In this document: positions 1 through 5,589 of the stretch, one piece after another | Layout: each line of letters starts with the position of its first letter | How positions within the stretch are numbered: position 1 is the first letter of the stretch | Source of the DNA: an uncultured Collinsella sp. | GTDB taxonomy: Bacteria > Actinomycetota > Coriobacteriia > Coriobacteriales > Coriobacteriaceae | NCBI GenBank assembly: GCA_902489225.1 | Contig: CABTZA010000065.1 | Coordinates: 1-9,439 of the forward strand | Direction of reading: 5' to 3' | Length of the DNA stretch: 9,439 nt | Position numbers and translations under genes: made by a program | The notes under the pieces: generated by a model | The model's input: the letters and a program-made list of their open reading frames with translations, nothing else | Databases searched by the model: none | Told to the model about the DNA's origin: nothing

Positions 1-441
1 CAGGTCATCGCCGACGTCCTCCCCGCCGACAAGGAACGCCACGTGCGCGAGCTGCAGGATGCGGGCGGCAAGGTCGCCATGGTGGGCGACGGCATCAACG
101 ACTCCCCCGCCCTGGCGCGCGCCGACGTGGGCCTTGCCATCGGCACCGGCGCCGACATCGCCAAGGAGGGCGCCGACGTGGTACTCATGCGCAGCGACCT
201 CATGGACGTCGCCCGCGCCATCGAGCTGTCGCGCGCCACGATCCGCAACATCAAGCAGGACCTGTTCTGGGCGCTGTTCTACAACGGCATCGGCATTCCG
301 CTGGCGGCGGGCGTGTTCTTCCCCCTCACCGGTTGGCAACTCTCGCCGATGTTTGGCGCCGCGGCCATGAGCCTGTCGAGTGTCTGCGTCGTAAGCAATG
401 CTCTGCGCCTGCGAACCTTTAAGCCTAAAGTGGCAAAATAG
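1..441 (+). CDS. copA: Copper-translocating P1B-type ATPase, C-terminal fragment
   Basis: This is the last 146 residues of a heavy-metal P-type ATPase, which pumps metal (probably Cu+) out across the cytoplasmic membrane using ATP. The reading frame is open from base 1, so the N-terminal metal-binding domain, first membrane helices, CPC motif and phosphorylated aspartate lie outside the window. Visible residues include the hinge motif GDGINDSPA at fragment residues 29-37. Two membrane helices follow: one at about 88-108 carrying Tyr-Asn (94-95) and one at about 113-133 carrying MSLSS (123-127). The YN and MxxSS residues are the membrane metal-site signatures of Cu+-type pumps (family knowledge). 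The protein ends in NALRLRTFKPK, the usual C-terminus of the family. Neighbours copZ and csoR on the same strand support copper rather than zinc or cadmium. The substrate is inferred. Confidence 0.93.
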   Translation, partial: QVIADVLPADKERHVRELQDAGGKVAMVGDGINDSPALARADVGLAIGTGADIAKEGADVVLMRSDLMDVARAIELSRATIRNIKQDLFWALFYNGIGIPLAAGVFFPLTGWQLSPMFGAAAMSLSSVCVVSNALRLRTFKPKVAK

Positions 442-465
442 GCTCACCATTACGTCCATTTAGAA

Positions 466-567
466 CGGGTTTTCCAGGTGCCCGAGATCGACCTGAAAGA
501 GGAGCGACGCGTACTTTGGTGCGCGAGCGACGGCTTGAAGGTCAAGGTCGGGTGCCTGGGAAAGCCG
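466..567 (+). ncRNA. Candidate structured RNA leader upstream of copZ
   Basis: The 147 bp between copA and copZ contain a long imperfect hairpin. Bases 470-485 pair with 548-563 over 16 consecutive positions. Three of these are G-U wobbles when read as + strand RNA, and would be A-C mismatches on the other strand. Bases 466-468 pair with 565-567 after one G-G mismatch. Further in, 490-494 (GACCU) pairs with 539-543 (AGGUC). The tip is a 7-bp hairpin, 508-514 with 519-525, closing a UUUG loop and again holding one G-U pair. The structure ends 8 nt before the copZ Shine-Dalgarno sequence, so it would sit in the copZ leader. There is no U-run after it, which argues against a simple terminator. 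It may be a cis-regulatory element, a separate small RNA, or a dispersed structured repeat. The Collinsella-1 motif described in Rfam is one model to test; I cannot confirm a match. Confidence 0.5.
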
Positions 568-588
568 ACACAACAGAGAGGAATACCC

Positions 589-810
589 ATGCGTTACACA
601 ATCAAGACTACCGGCCTCATGTGCGGCCACTGCGACGCCACCGTCGAGACGGCGTTGCTCAACATAGCCGGCGTGACCGACGCCGACGCCGATCATGAGA
701 CTCAGACCGTACAGGTGGAGTGCGCCGACACCGTGACCGCTGAGCAGCTCGCTGCCGCCGTCGAGGACGCCGGCGAGAAGTTCCACGCCCTATCCGTGAC
801 CGCCGCGTAG
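589..810 (+). CDS. copZ: CopZ-like copper chaperone (heavy-metal-associated domain)
   Basis: This small cytosolic protein of 73 residues is a single heavy-metal-associated (HMA) domain of ferredoxin-like fold. Such proteins carry Cu+ to the CopA pump and, in many bacteria, to the CsoR/CopY-type sensor. The metal site is LMCGHC, with Cys12 and Cys15 forming the CxxC pair in the first loop. The usual motif has Met two residues before the first Cys; here that position is Leu10 and a Met directly precedes the Cys. The rest fits the beta-alpha-beta-beta-alpha-beta pattern, including the typical AGVTDADAD and AAAVEDAGEKF segments. I chose the ATG at 589 because AGAGAGG at 575-581 gives a good ribosome site with 7-nt spacing. 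An upstream in-frame GTG at 478 would extend the protein through the structured RNA and is unlikely. The gene lies between copA and csoR, as expected for a copper operon. Confidence 0.9.
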   Translation: MRYTIKTTGLMCGHCDATVETALLNIAGVTDADADHETQTVQVECADTVTAEQLAAAVEDAGEKFHALSVTAA

Positions 811-836
811 CAGACGCCGCCTACTGAATCCTCAGA

Positions 837-903
837 AGTTGCGGTGAAATACGGACTGTTGTGCCGCCCTAGGCCTTTAAACGGTCCGTATTTCACCGCA
901 ACT
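837..903. repeat. 24-bp near-perfect palindrome between copZ and csoR
   Basis: Bases 837-860 and 880-903 are inverted copies, identical over 19-20 bp at the outer end and with a single T-G pair further in. They enclose a 19-nt GC-rich loop that itself contains the small palindromes CCTAGG and AGGCCT. No T-run follows on the + strand, so it does not look like a classical intrinsic terminator. It looks like a repetitive extragenic palindrome, though only one copy is present here. Lying in the 135-bp copZ-csoR gap, it could also stabilise or separate the two messages. Confidence 0.8.
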
Positions 904-945
904 GACGGGGATATCCGAAAGATCGACCAGAAACGAGGACCCGCC

Positions 946-1218
946 ATGATGGCAGACCACAAATCGGTGACCCGCATGCTCAAGACGGCACGCGGCCAGA
1001 TCGACGGCATCTTGCGGATGGTCGAGGAGGACCGCTACTGCGTCGATATTTCCACGCAGCTCATGGCAACGCAGGCGCTCATTGCGCGCATCAACGCCGA
1101 CGTGCTCAAGGCGCATATCGAGGGCTGCGTAACTTCGGCAATCGAATCGGGCGACGAAGACCTCAAAGCCGCCAAGCTCGCCGAAATCGAACGCGTCGTC
1201 GACAAGCTCTCCAAGTAA
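946..1218 (+). CDS. csoR: CsoR-family copper-sensing transcriptional repressor
   Basis: This 90-residue protein belongs to the CsoR/RcnR (DUF156) family of all-helical metal-sensing repressors. These release DNA when Cu+ binds a Cys-His-Cys site at the dimer interface. The site is visible as Cys32 (in DRYCVDI) and His57 and Cys61 (in KAHIEGC). With this spacing and a Cys rather than His at the first position, the CsoR branch fits better than the Ni/Co sensor RcnR or the sulfide sensor CstR. The N-terminal RMLKTARGQIDGILRMVEED segment is the family's characteristic first helix pair, carrying DNA-contacting basic residues. The start at 946 is preceded by GAGGA at 935-939 with 6-nt spacing; the next codon is also ATG and would give a protein one residue shorter. 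It follows copA and copZ on the same strand and presumably represses this cluster. No convincing CsoR operator was found in the window. Confidence 0.93.
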   Translation: MMADHKSVTRMLKTARGQIDGILRMVEEDRYCVDISTQLMATQALIARINADVLKAHIEGCVTSAIESGDEDLKAAKLAEIERVVDKLSK

Positions 1219-1228
1219 TAGGGGCATT

Positions 1229-1309
1229 GGGGACAGACTTCTTTGCACCGTCTTGGTATTCCGGGGACAGGTATGTTTGCACCACATTGGTGCAGATTAA
1301 CCTGTCCCC
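1229..1309. repeat. GGGGACAG palindromic extragenic element
   Basis: Bases 1263-1272 (GGGGACAGGT) and 1300-1309 (ACCTGTCCCC) form perfect inverted ends. Between them is a second perfect hairpin, 1278-1284 with 1288-1294 (TGCACCA/TGGTGCA), closing a 3-nt loop. Just upstream, 1229-1249 repeats the left half in direct orientation: GGGGACAG, five variable bases, then TTTGCACC. This is exactly 34 bp from the equivalent bases at 1263-1283. The two-tier hairpin and partial duplication look like a repetitive extragenic palindrome of the kind mobilised by Y1/REP-associated transposases. No transposase is in the window, so that link is inference. It separates csoR from the next gene. Confidence 0.75.
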
Positions 1310-1325
1310 CTTGCTCTAAATCGGG

Positions 1326-1331
1326 TATAAA
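1326..1331 (+). promoter_or_regulatory. Possible -10 box for the zinc-ribbon gene
   Basis: TATAAA lies 33 nt before the ATG at 1365, in an AT-richer patch just after the palindromic element. No good TTGACA-like box is seen 16-18 nt upstream, so this is only a weak promoter call. Confidence 0.3.
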
Positions 1332-1364
1332 GGCGTGCAGCATATCGAATGAAAGGCAATTTGC

Positions 1365-1838
1365 ATGAATGACTTTATGAAGGGCCGCAATGGCGCTGAC
1401 GAACTCACCATCGTGATGGGCTTCGCAGGCATTATCATCGCCATGATCGGATCGATAGCCCGCATCCAGTGGCTCAGCTGGATTGCCATCGCCGTAATCG
1501 TGATTGGCGTGCTGCGCGGCCTGTCCAAAAATATCGACGCACGTCACAAGGAGAACGAGGCCTTTGTCGCCGCGACCGCCAATGTTCCCGGCTTGGGCAA
1601 GTTTGTCGCCAGCTTGGGCGCCGGCGCCGCAGCGGCCAGCACCTCACGCGCAGCCGGAACGAGCAAGGAAGACTTTGAGCGCGCCAAGCGCACAGCCAAG
1701 AAGATGTGGAAGGGTCGCAAGACCACGGCATACCTCAAGTGCCCCAACTGCGGCCAGATGCTCTCCGTCCCCAAGGGCAAGGGCAAGATTCGCGTCACCT
1801 GCCCCAAGTGCCACGCCAAGATGGAGACGCGCTCATAG
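1365..1838 (+). CDS. Small membrane protein with C-terminal zinc ribbon
   Basis: This 157-residue protein of unknown function has two hydrophobic helices at about residues 14-32 and 36-50. A basic, alanine-rich linker follows (about 51-125), and the C-terminus is a zinc ribbon with CPNC (126-129) and CPKC (146-149). The short N-terminal motif MNDFMKGRNGADEL and the segment LSVPKGKGKIRVTCPKC resemble a family of small proteins I know from Clostridia and related bacteria. These have a similar GRYG-D-L start, two helices and an LRVPRGKGKI-TCPKC ribbon; their role is not established. The ribbon should bind one zinc ion and probably lies in the cytoplasm, given the positive charge of the linker. 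The ATG at 1365 follows AAAGG at about 1352-1356 with 8-nt spacing. A strong terminator follows the stop codon, so it is probably a single-gene transcript, unrelated in function to the copper genes. Confidence 0.85.
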   Translation: MNDFMKGRNGADELTIVMGFAGIIIAMIGSIARIQWLSWIAIAVIVIGVLRGLSKNIDARHKENEAFVAATANVPGLGKFVASLGAGAAAASTSRAAGTSKEDFERAKRTAKKMWKGRKTTAYLKCPNCGQMLSVPKGKGKIRVTCPKCHAKMETRS

Positions 1839-1860
1839 CCGCTACACCATAGGACAAATA

Positions 1861-1895
1861 AAAGCCGAGGCCTCGCACCGGGACCTCGGCTTTTT
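1861..1895. terminator. Bidirectional intrinsic terminator
   Basis: Bases 1861-1870 (AAAGCCGAGG) pair perfectly with 1884-1893 (CCTCGGCTTT) across a 13-nt loop. On the + strand the stem runs into TTTTT at 1891-1895; on the minus strand the complementary A-rich side supplies a TTTTATTT tail. It sits 22 bp after the zinc-ribbon gene's stop and about 50 bp beyond the minus-strand amidohydrolase's stop, so it serves both convergent genes. Confidence 0.92.
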
Positions 1896-1945
1896 CTGAT
1901 TATGACAAAAGGATTGTCCCTTTTTCGCATCGCCATATCGCGCGC

Positions 1946-3316
1946 TTACGCCACGCCGTCGCGGGCAAGCTCCTCGGCCAGCGCCTCAGCCGGCATGGCC
2001 ATAATCGCGTCGAGCTCGGCGTCCACCTCGGGAATACGCTTCACCTTGAGCTTGCGTACCAGATCACCGCGACACATCACATGTATCGGCTCACGCAGAG
2101 CGCACAGGTCATCGAGCGGGTTCTCGCGCGTCACCAGGATATCGGCGGCCTTGCCGCACTCGATTGTGCCGGTCTCGCCGCCCAGCCCCAGCAGCTCGGC
2201 ATTGACCTGCGTGGCCGTATGCAGCGCGAAGGCGTTGCCCACGCCGACATACTTGGCAAAATAGGCCACCTCACGCCACATGTCGTACTGCGTCACGAAC
2301 GGGCAGCTCGAGTCCGTGCCAAGGCCCACCTTAACGCCAGCTTCCAGTGCGGCACGGGCGCTCTCGATGATGCCCGAGCACACGATGTCACCGTTCTTCT
2401 TTTGTGTATCGGTCGAATGGGTCTTTTCCGGGTCGAGCAATACAAACGGCAGCGCCGGGCTGATCGTGCAGGTAACGCTGGGCGCACGCCCCTCGAGCTG
2501 CGTGCCCGCGGCGCCACGGTACAGTTCCATGATCTCGGGCGTCAACGGAGCGCCGTGCTCGATCGTATCGACGCCGGCCTGAAGCGCAGCCTTCACGCCT
2601 TCGGTGCTCTCGACATGGGCCATAACCGGCAGGCCCACCTCGTGCGCCGCCTTGCACGCCGCCGCGGCAACCTCGACCGGCATACGCAGCACACCCGGCT
2701 CGCCCACCTCGGTAGCGTCGAACACGCCGCCCGTCACGAACAGCTTAATGACGTCGGCACCACGCGCATACAGGTCGCGCACCTGTTCGGCTGCCTCGGC
2801 GGGACTGTTGGCCACTTGGGCGAACAAGCCCGCACCATGGCCGCCCGGCACCGTTACGCCCGTTCCCGGCGCCACCAGGCGAGGACCTTGATACTTGCCG
2901 GCATCGATAGCATCGCGCACGGCCAGATCGGCAAACAGCGGGTCGCCCGCGCCGCGCACCGTGGTCACGCCACTTGCCAGCTGTTGTTGGGCGCTGCCCT
3001 TAAGAATATGGCGCACGATGGCGCGCCCCACGGGATTATCGAGCTTCTTCATCAGCGCGCCCGCATCGCCGGCCGAGACAGGCTTGCCCGAGCCGCACAG
3101 GTGCACGTGCATATTGATGAGACCGGGCATGAGATACGCACCGCCCAGGTCGATAACCTCGGCACCCGCGGGCGCCTGCGCCACAGCACTCGGCCCCATC
3201 CAGGTGATGACGCCGCGCTCAACAGTCACGGCCATATCGGGTTGCGGCTCCATATGCTCCGAGCCGTCCAGAATGGTCGCATTGATAAACAACGTGGAAC
3301 GATCGGCAGACGCCAT
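1946..3316 (-). CDS. Metal-dependent amidohydrolase (imidazolonepropionase-like)
   Basis: This 456-residue cytosolic enzyme belongs to the amidohydrolase superfamily, in the branch usually annotated as imidazolonepropionase-like or Xaa-Pro dipeptidase-like. The ordered metal ligands are visible. His70 and His72 form the HxH motif in GLINMHVHLCG. Lys191 (in VIKLFVTGG) is the likely carboxylated lysine. His234 (in VMAHVES), His254 (in TIEHGAPL) and Asp335 (in LGTDSS) complete the set, suggesting a binuclear site. The flanking beta-sandwich is represented by FINATILDG at the N-terminus and KAADILVTRENPL near the C-terminus. Family members hydrolyse cyclic amides, carboxy-terminal dipeptides or organophosphate-type substrates; the substrate here cannot be read from sequence. 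I chose the ATG at 3316 because a strong purine-rich ribosome site lies just upstream. The frame stays open to 3445, but that extension lacks family features. The gene is apparently monocistronic. Confidence 0.9.
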   Translation of the reverse strand: MASADRSTLFINATILDGSEHMEPQPDMAVTVERGVITWMGPSAVAQAPAGAEVIDLGGAYLMPGLINMHVHLCGSGKPVSAGDAGALMKKLDNPVGRAIVRHILKGSAQQQLASGVTTVRGAGDPLFADLAVRDAIDAGKYQGPRLVAPGTGVTVPGGHGAGLFAQVANSPAEAAEQVRDLYARGADVIKLFVTGGVFDATEVGEPGVLRMPVEVAAAACKAAHEVGLPVMAHVESTEGVKAALQAGVDTIEHGAPLTPEIMELYRGAAGTQLEGRAPSVTCTISPALPFVLLDPEKTHSTDTQKKNGDIVCSGIIESARAALEAGVKVGLGTDSSCPFVTQYDMWREVAYFAKYVGVGNAFALHTATQVNAELLGLGGETGTIECGKAADILVTRENPLDDLCALREPIHVMCRGDLVRKLKVKRIPEVDAELDAIMAMPAEALAEELARDGVA

Positions 3317-3322
3317 ATCGAG

Positions 3323-3332
3323 CTCCTCCCCC
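3323..3332 (-). promoter_or_regulatory. Ribosome binding site deciding the amidohydrolase start
   Basis: On the minus strand this reads GGGGGAGGAG, ending 6 nt before the ATG at 3316. It marks the start MASADRSTLF and argues against the in-frame ATG codons further upstream, including the one beginning MFKFSEGEE. Confidence 0.75.
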
Positions 3333-3464
3333 TCAGAAAACTTGAACATCTGTTCATTATTATCCAGTGTAGCCCGATTGCCACAGACATATCGGTTAAC
3401 GGAGGGAAGAGGGGATGTGGGGGACGGAATACGCTGCAGTCCCACCCCAGCGACACCAGGGAAG

Positions 3465-3523
3465 TGTCTCGATCTGTAACAGATACAGGGTTGTTGGGCC
3501 CCTTGCTGTTACAGATCAAGACA
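3465..3523. repeat. 59-bp palindromic unit, type A, left copy
   Basis: The inverted arms are 3465-3482 (TGTCTCGATCTGTAACAG) and 3506-3523 (CTGTTACAGATCAAGACA), with one C/T difference, around a 23-nt loop. It is the first half of a composite repeat; the same type recurs in the same orientation at 4708-4766, with a loop that is still recognisably related. No T-run follows either side. Confidence 0.88.
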
Positions 3524-3545
3524 TTCGGTCGACGCTTCACCGGTT

Positions 3546-3604
3546 TGTCTCGATCTGTAACAGTTACGAGCTCAAATAACCTCTAAACGTTACAGATTGA
3601 GACA
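3546..3604. repeat. 59-bp palindromic unit, type B, left copy
   Basis: The arms are 3546-3561 (TGTCTCGATCTGTAAC) and 3589-3604 (GTTACAGATTGAGACA), with one difference between them. The loop begins AGTTACG and ends CTAAAC; a close relative with a very similar loop lies at 4788-4846. The unit ends 7 bp beyond the stop codon of the nuclease-like gene and begins 81 bp after the type A unit begins. Confidence 0.88.
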
Positions 3605-3611
3605 AAACCTC

Positions 3612-4682
3612 TCAGCGCCCATACCACTGACGTCTCCACTCCTCAGCCAAATCGGGCCGTCGCGGAATACCCGCCAACCTCATCTTCTCAACCAGCTTCC
3701 CCGGATTCTTGAGCTCATCAAACGTAAACCGAAGCACCTTGTGCCCGAGCATTGTCAGATGGGACTCCCGCTGACGCTCTGCCACGAATGGGTCGACCGG
3801 CTCCCGACCCTCGCCGTTCTGCAAGGTGTACTTCCCCTTTCCGTCGAGCTCGCCGATGACACACGTCCCGTCCTCGAGCTGCCAAAAATAGTCGACGCGA
3901 AATACCTGGCTCGGATCGAGCGGGTCGCGAAACTCCACCTGCAGCTCCGGAACCGGAAAGCCGTACGCAATAAAGAACGCTCTGAACCGAGACTCGCCGC
4001 CGTTTTCGGACATCCCGTCCGCATACGACGCAATCACCTGTGCCCTGCGATACCCTCGCCTGCCCTCGCAATCGGCGCGGAGGCGCTCGCACAAATCCCC
4101 ACGTGACACGCTCTTCGCCCGCAGCGCAGAATCGGCAATCGCCAACCCGTAAGAGAACGGCGCACGCAGCAAGCAATCCTCCACCGTGCGCCAAAACGGC
4201 GTCACCCGCACGCCGTCGACGCGCTCAAGCGCTCCCGCCATCTGAGGACGCAACAGCCTACACCCGTTGCTCAACGTCACCGAACAGCCCGTCTTAACAA
4301 GAAAACGCGGCCCGAGCAGATCATTCGGCACCTCCAGACCCCATATCAGCGCGGCGTCATATCCCCAAAACGCCCAATCGGGATGAAATTTCGCAAGCCC
4401 TTTGATAGTCCTCAGCGCTCGCTCCGCCGGCGTCAATGCATCCCAATCATGCTGAAAACAGAACAGGTACGGCTCGGGCTCCGCGATATCGTCGGTTCCA
4501 ACATGGCGTCGCAGCCACATGAGCTCGGTATTGTCATGCGTTGCGAGCAGCGCACCTTGCTTGTCCGTCTCCGCGAGCCGCGCGAGCATCCTATTCCGCG
4601 CCAACGTGTTGCGAGTCGCATGTTTGTGTTTGAGAACGGTATTAGGCACTTTCATCACCACCACGTCAGACAAATGGACCAT
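3612..4682 (-). CDS. Putative AbiEi-like / DUF559-like PD-(D/E)XK nuclease-fold protein
   Basis: This 356-residue protein has two recognisable parts. Residues about 85-225 resemble the C-terminal part of AbiEi-type antitoxin proteins, with WAFWGYDAALIWGL (103-116) and RTVEDCLLRAPFSYGLAIADSALR (165-188). Residues about 228-325 resemble the DUF559/Vsr-like endonuclease fold. There Glu230, Asp264 (in FRVDYFW) and Glu278-x-Asp280-Gly-Lys282 (in GELDGKGKY) line up as the E...D...ExK catalytic set, followed by ER-R---L---GHKVLRFTFDEL. Related actinobacterial proteins combine these two parts, but their function is unproven; DNA cleavage or repair and phage defence are possibilities. No toxin partner of AbiEii type is adjacent. 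The ATG at 4682 has GGAGG at 4694-4698 with a longish 11-nt spacing. A TTG at 4706 would add eight residues and run up to the flanking repeat. The gene is bracketed by two composite palindromic repeats. The fold call is by eye. Confidence 0.7.
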   Translation of the reverse strand: MVHLSDVVVMKVPNTVLKHKHATRNTLARNRMLARLAETDKQGALLATHDNTELMWLRRHVGTDDIAEPEPYLFCFQHDWDALTPAERALRTIKGLAKFHPDWAFWGYDAALIWGLEVPNDLLGPRFLVKTGCSVTLSNGCRLLRPQMAGALERVDGVRVTPFWRTVEDCLLRAPFSYGLAIADSALRAKSVSRGDLCERLRADCEGRRGYRRAQVIASYADGMSENGGESRFRAFFIAYGFPVPELQVEFRDPLDPSQVFRVDYFWQLEDGTCVIGELDGKGKYTLQNGEGREPVDPFVAERQRESHLTMLGHKVLRFTFDELKNPGKLVEKMRLAGIPRRPDLAEEWRRQWYGR

Positions 4683-4707
4683 CGTCACCGTTGCCTCCGC
4701 TGACAAA

Positions 4708-4766
4708 TGTCTTGATCTGTAACAGGAAGACAGTCTTTGAGCCTCTAGTTGTTACAGAACAAGATC
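4708..4766. repeat. 59-bp palindromic unit, type A, right copy
   Basis: The left arm 4708-4725 (TGTCTTGATCTGTAACAG) faces 4749-4766, which keeps GTTACAGA and CAAGA but has about four mismatches. It has the same length, orientation and related loop as the unit at 3465-3523, so it is a more decayed copy. It lies 26 bp upstream of the chosen nuclease start, so that gene's leader or promoter must overlap it. Confidence 0.82.
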
Positions 4767-4787
4767 TTTCGGCAGCCGCCAACCTTC

Positions 4788-4846
4788 CGTCTCAATCTGT
4801 AACAGTTACGGGCCCAAACAGCCGCCAAACGTTACAGATTGAGACA
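4788..4846. repeat. 59-bp palindromic unit, type B, right copy
   Basis: The arms are 4788-4803 (CGTCTCAATCTGTAAC) and 4831-4846 (GTTACAGATTGAGACA), identical as inverted copies over 15 bp. The loop is closely similar to that of 3546-3604, including AGTTACG and the final CCAAAC/CTAAAC. It starts 80 bp after the type A unit at 4708 and ends 35 bp beyond the stop of the next minus-strand gene. Confidence 0.88.
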
Positions 4847-4881
4847 AAGTCAGGGCAGCAGGGCGACACCAGCCACATCCC

Positions 4882-5589
4882 CTACTCCCACTCCTGCTCG
4901 TAGATGTTGAGCGACTTTACGTAGCGCCCCTGGGCGCCCATGATGTCGCGGACCAGACGCAAGAAGAAACTGATGCACGAGGTGTCAAAGCCATCCTGCA
5001 GGTCCTCCGGATGCACCGCACCAGGCCCATCGACCGCCGTGTCACTCAGGCGTGCGATGTCATACAGATAGAGTTGTCCCGCCGTCAGCCAGACATCGTC
5101 GACGCAGGCGAGGCGCACCGCAATCGCTCCGTCGCTCCAATGCTCCTTTTGCACGATATGCGGGTCGTAGACATCAAAGCGACGGTCGGCGCGCGTGTCC
5201 TTCAGCGCGACCATACCAGTCGCAGGATCCTTGTCCAAAATGCCAAAGCGCGAGAAATACTGCGTGTCGCGTACCTGCTCGAGCCGCTTGAGCGCGGCAG
5301 GCGAAAGCGATGTCGGCGGCTCTTCAACATACAGCTCGAGCAGCGTCTTGCCATGGCGATAGGGGCGCTCGAAGAGCAGCCAATCGGTAAATGCCATGTT
5401 GTAGGCCATGATTTCGTTTTGCGAAGGCTCGGTGCAATAGCTGAGCCACGGGTCGACAATGATCTCGAACTGTTCGCGTGCCGGCTCCAAAAACTGGAAC
5501 TTCCGCAGCATCCAAAAATGGGCCATGTCGGCAATATCGTTGCCGACGGCTTCGGCCAGCTGCGCTCGGTCTAAAACGTGGTCAGTCAC
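4882..5589 (-). CDS. Conserved-looking protein of unknown function, 235 residues
   Basis: I do not recognise this protein. It appears soluble, with no signal peptide or membrane helix, and is acidic and rich in aromatic residues. Segments that look structured include ADMAHFWMLRKFQFLEPA (about 21-38), IMAYNMAFTDWLLFERPYRHGKTLLELYVEE (about 60-90), a mixed strand-rich middle with FDVYDPHIVQKEHWSDGAIAVRLACVDDVWLTAGQLYLYD, and a helical C-terminus. No catalytic or metal-binding motif stands out. The start is GTG at 5589, preceded by AGGAGG (5595-5600 on the + strand numbering) with 5-nt spacing, which is convincing. An overlapping ATG two bases out of frame stops at once. It lies between the gltD-downstream gap and the composite repeat, with no operon partner close by. 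Codon use matches its neighbours, so it looks like a real gene. Confidence 0.8.
   Translation of the reverse strand: MTDHVLDRAQLAEAVGNDIADMAHFWMLRKFQFLEPAREQFEIIVDPWLSYCTEPSQNEIMAYNMAFTDWLLFERPYRHGKTLLELYVEEPPTSLSPAALKRLEQVRDTQYFSRFGILDKDPATGMVALKDTRADRRFDVYDPHIVQKEHWSDGAIAVRLACVDDVWLTAGQLYLYDIARLSDTAVDGPGAVHPEDLQDGFDTSCISFFLRLVRDIMGAQGRYVKSLNIYEQEWE

Noticed and set aside
478..588. Possible N-terminal extension of CopZ from a GTG at 478
   Set aside because: The extra sequence is encoded by the hairpin structure, adds no family feature, and a good ribosome site sits directly before the ATG at 589.
909..916. GGATATCC palindrome before csoR as a CsoR operator
   Set aside because: It lacks the G-tract/C-tract pattern known for CsoR sites and is too short to be convincing.
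844..945. Possible N-terminal extension of CsoR from an ATG at 844
   Set aside because: It would translate through the palindrome, and the family normally begins close to the ATG at 946, which has its own ribosome site.
1907..1924. AAAAGG/CCTTTT hairpin after the amidohydrolase as a second terminator
   Set aside because: The stem is short and AT-rich; the GC-rich bidirectional terminator at 1861-1895 is the better explanation.
2081..3586. Long + strand open frame of about 500 codons opposite the amidohydrolase
   Set aside because: It is antisense to a clear enzyme gene, its translation is Arg/His-rich with no motif, and such frames are expected from high-GC codon bias.
3465..4846. Repeats around the nuclease-like gene considered as a CRISPR array
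   Set aside because: There are only two units per side, each is itself a palindrome with a related loop, and the gap sequences are similar to each other rather than unique spacers.
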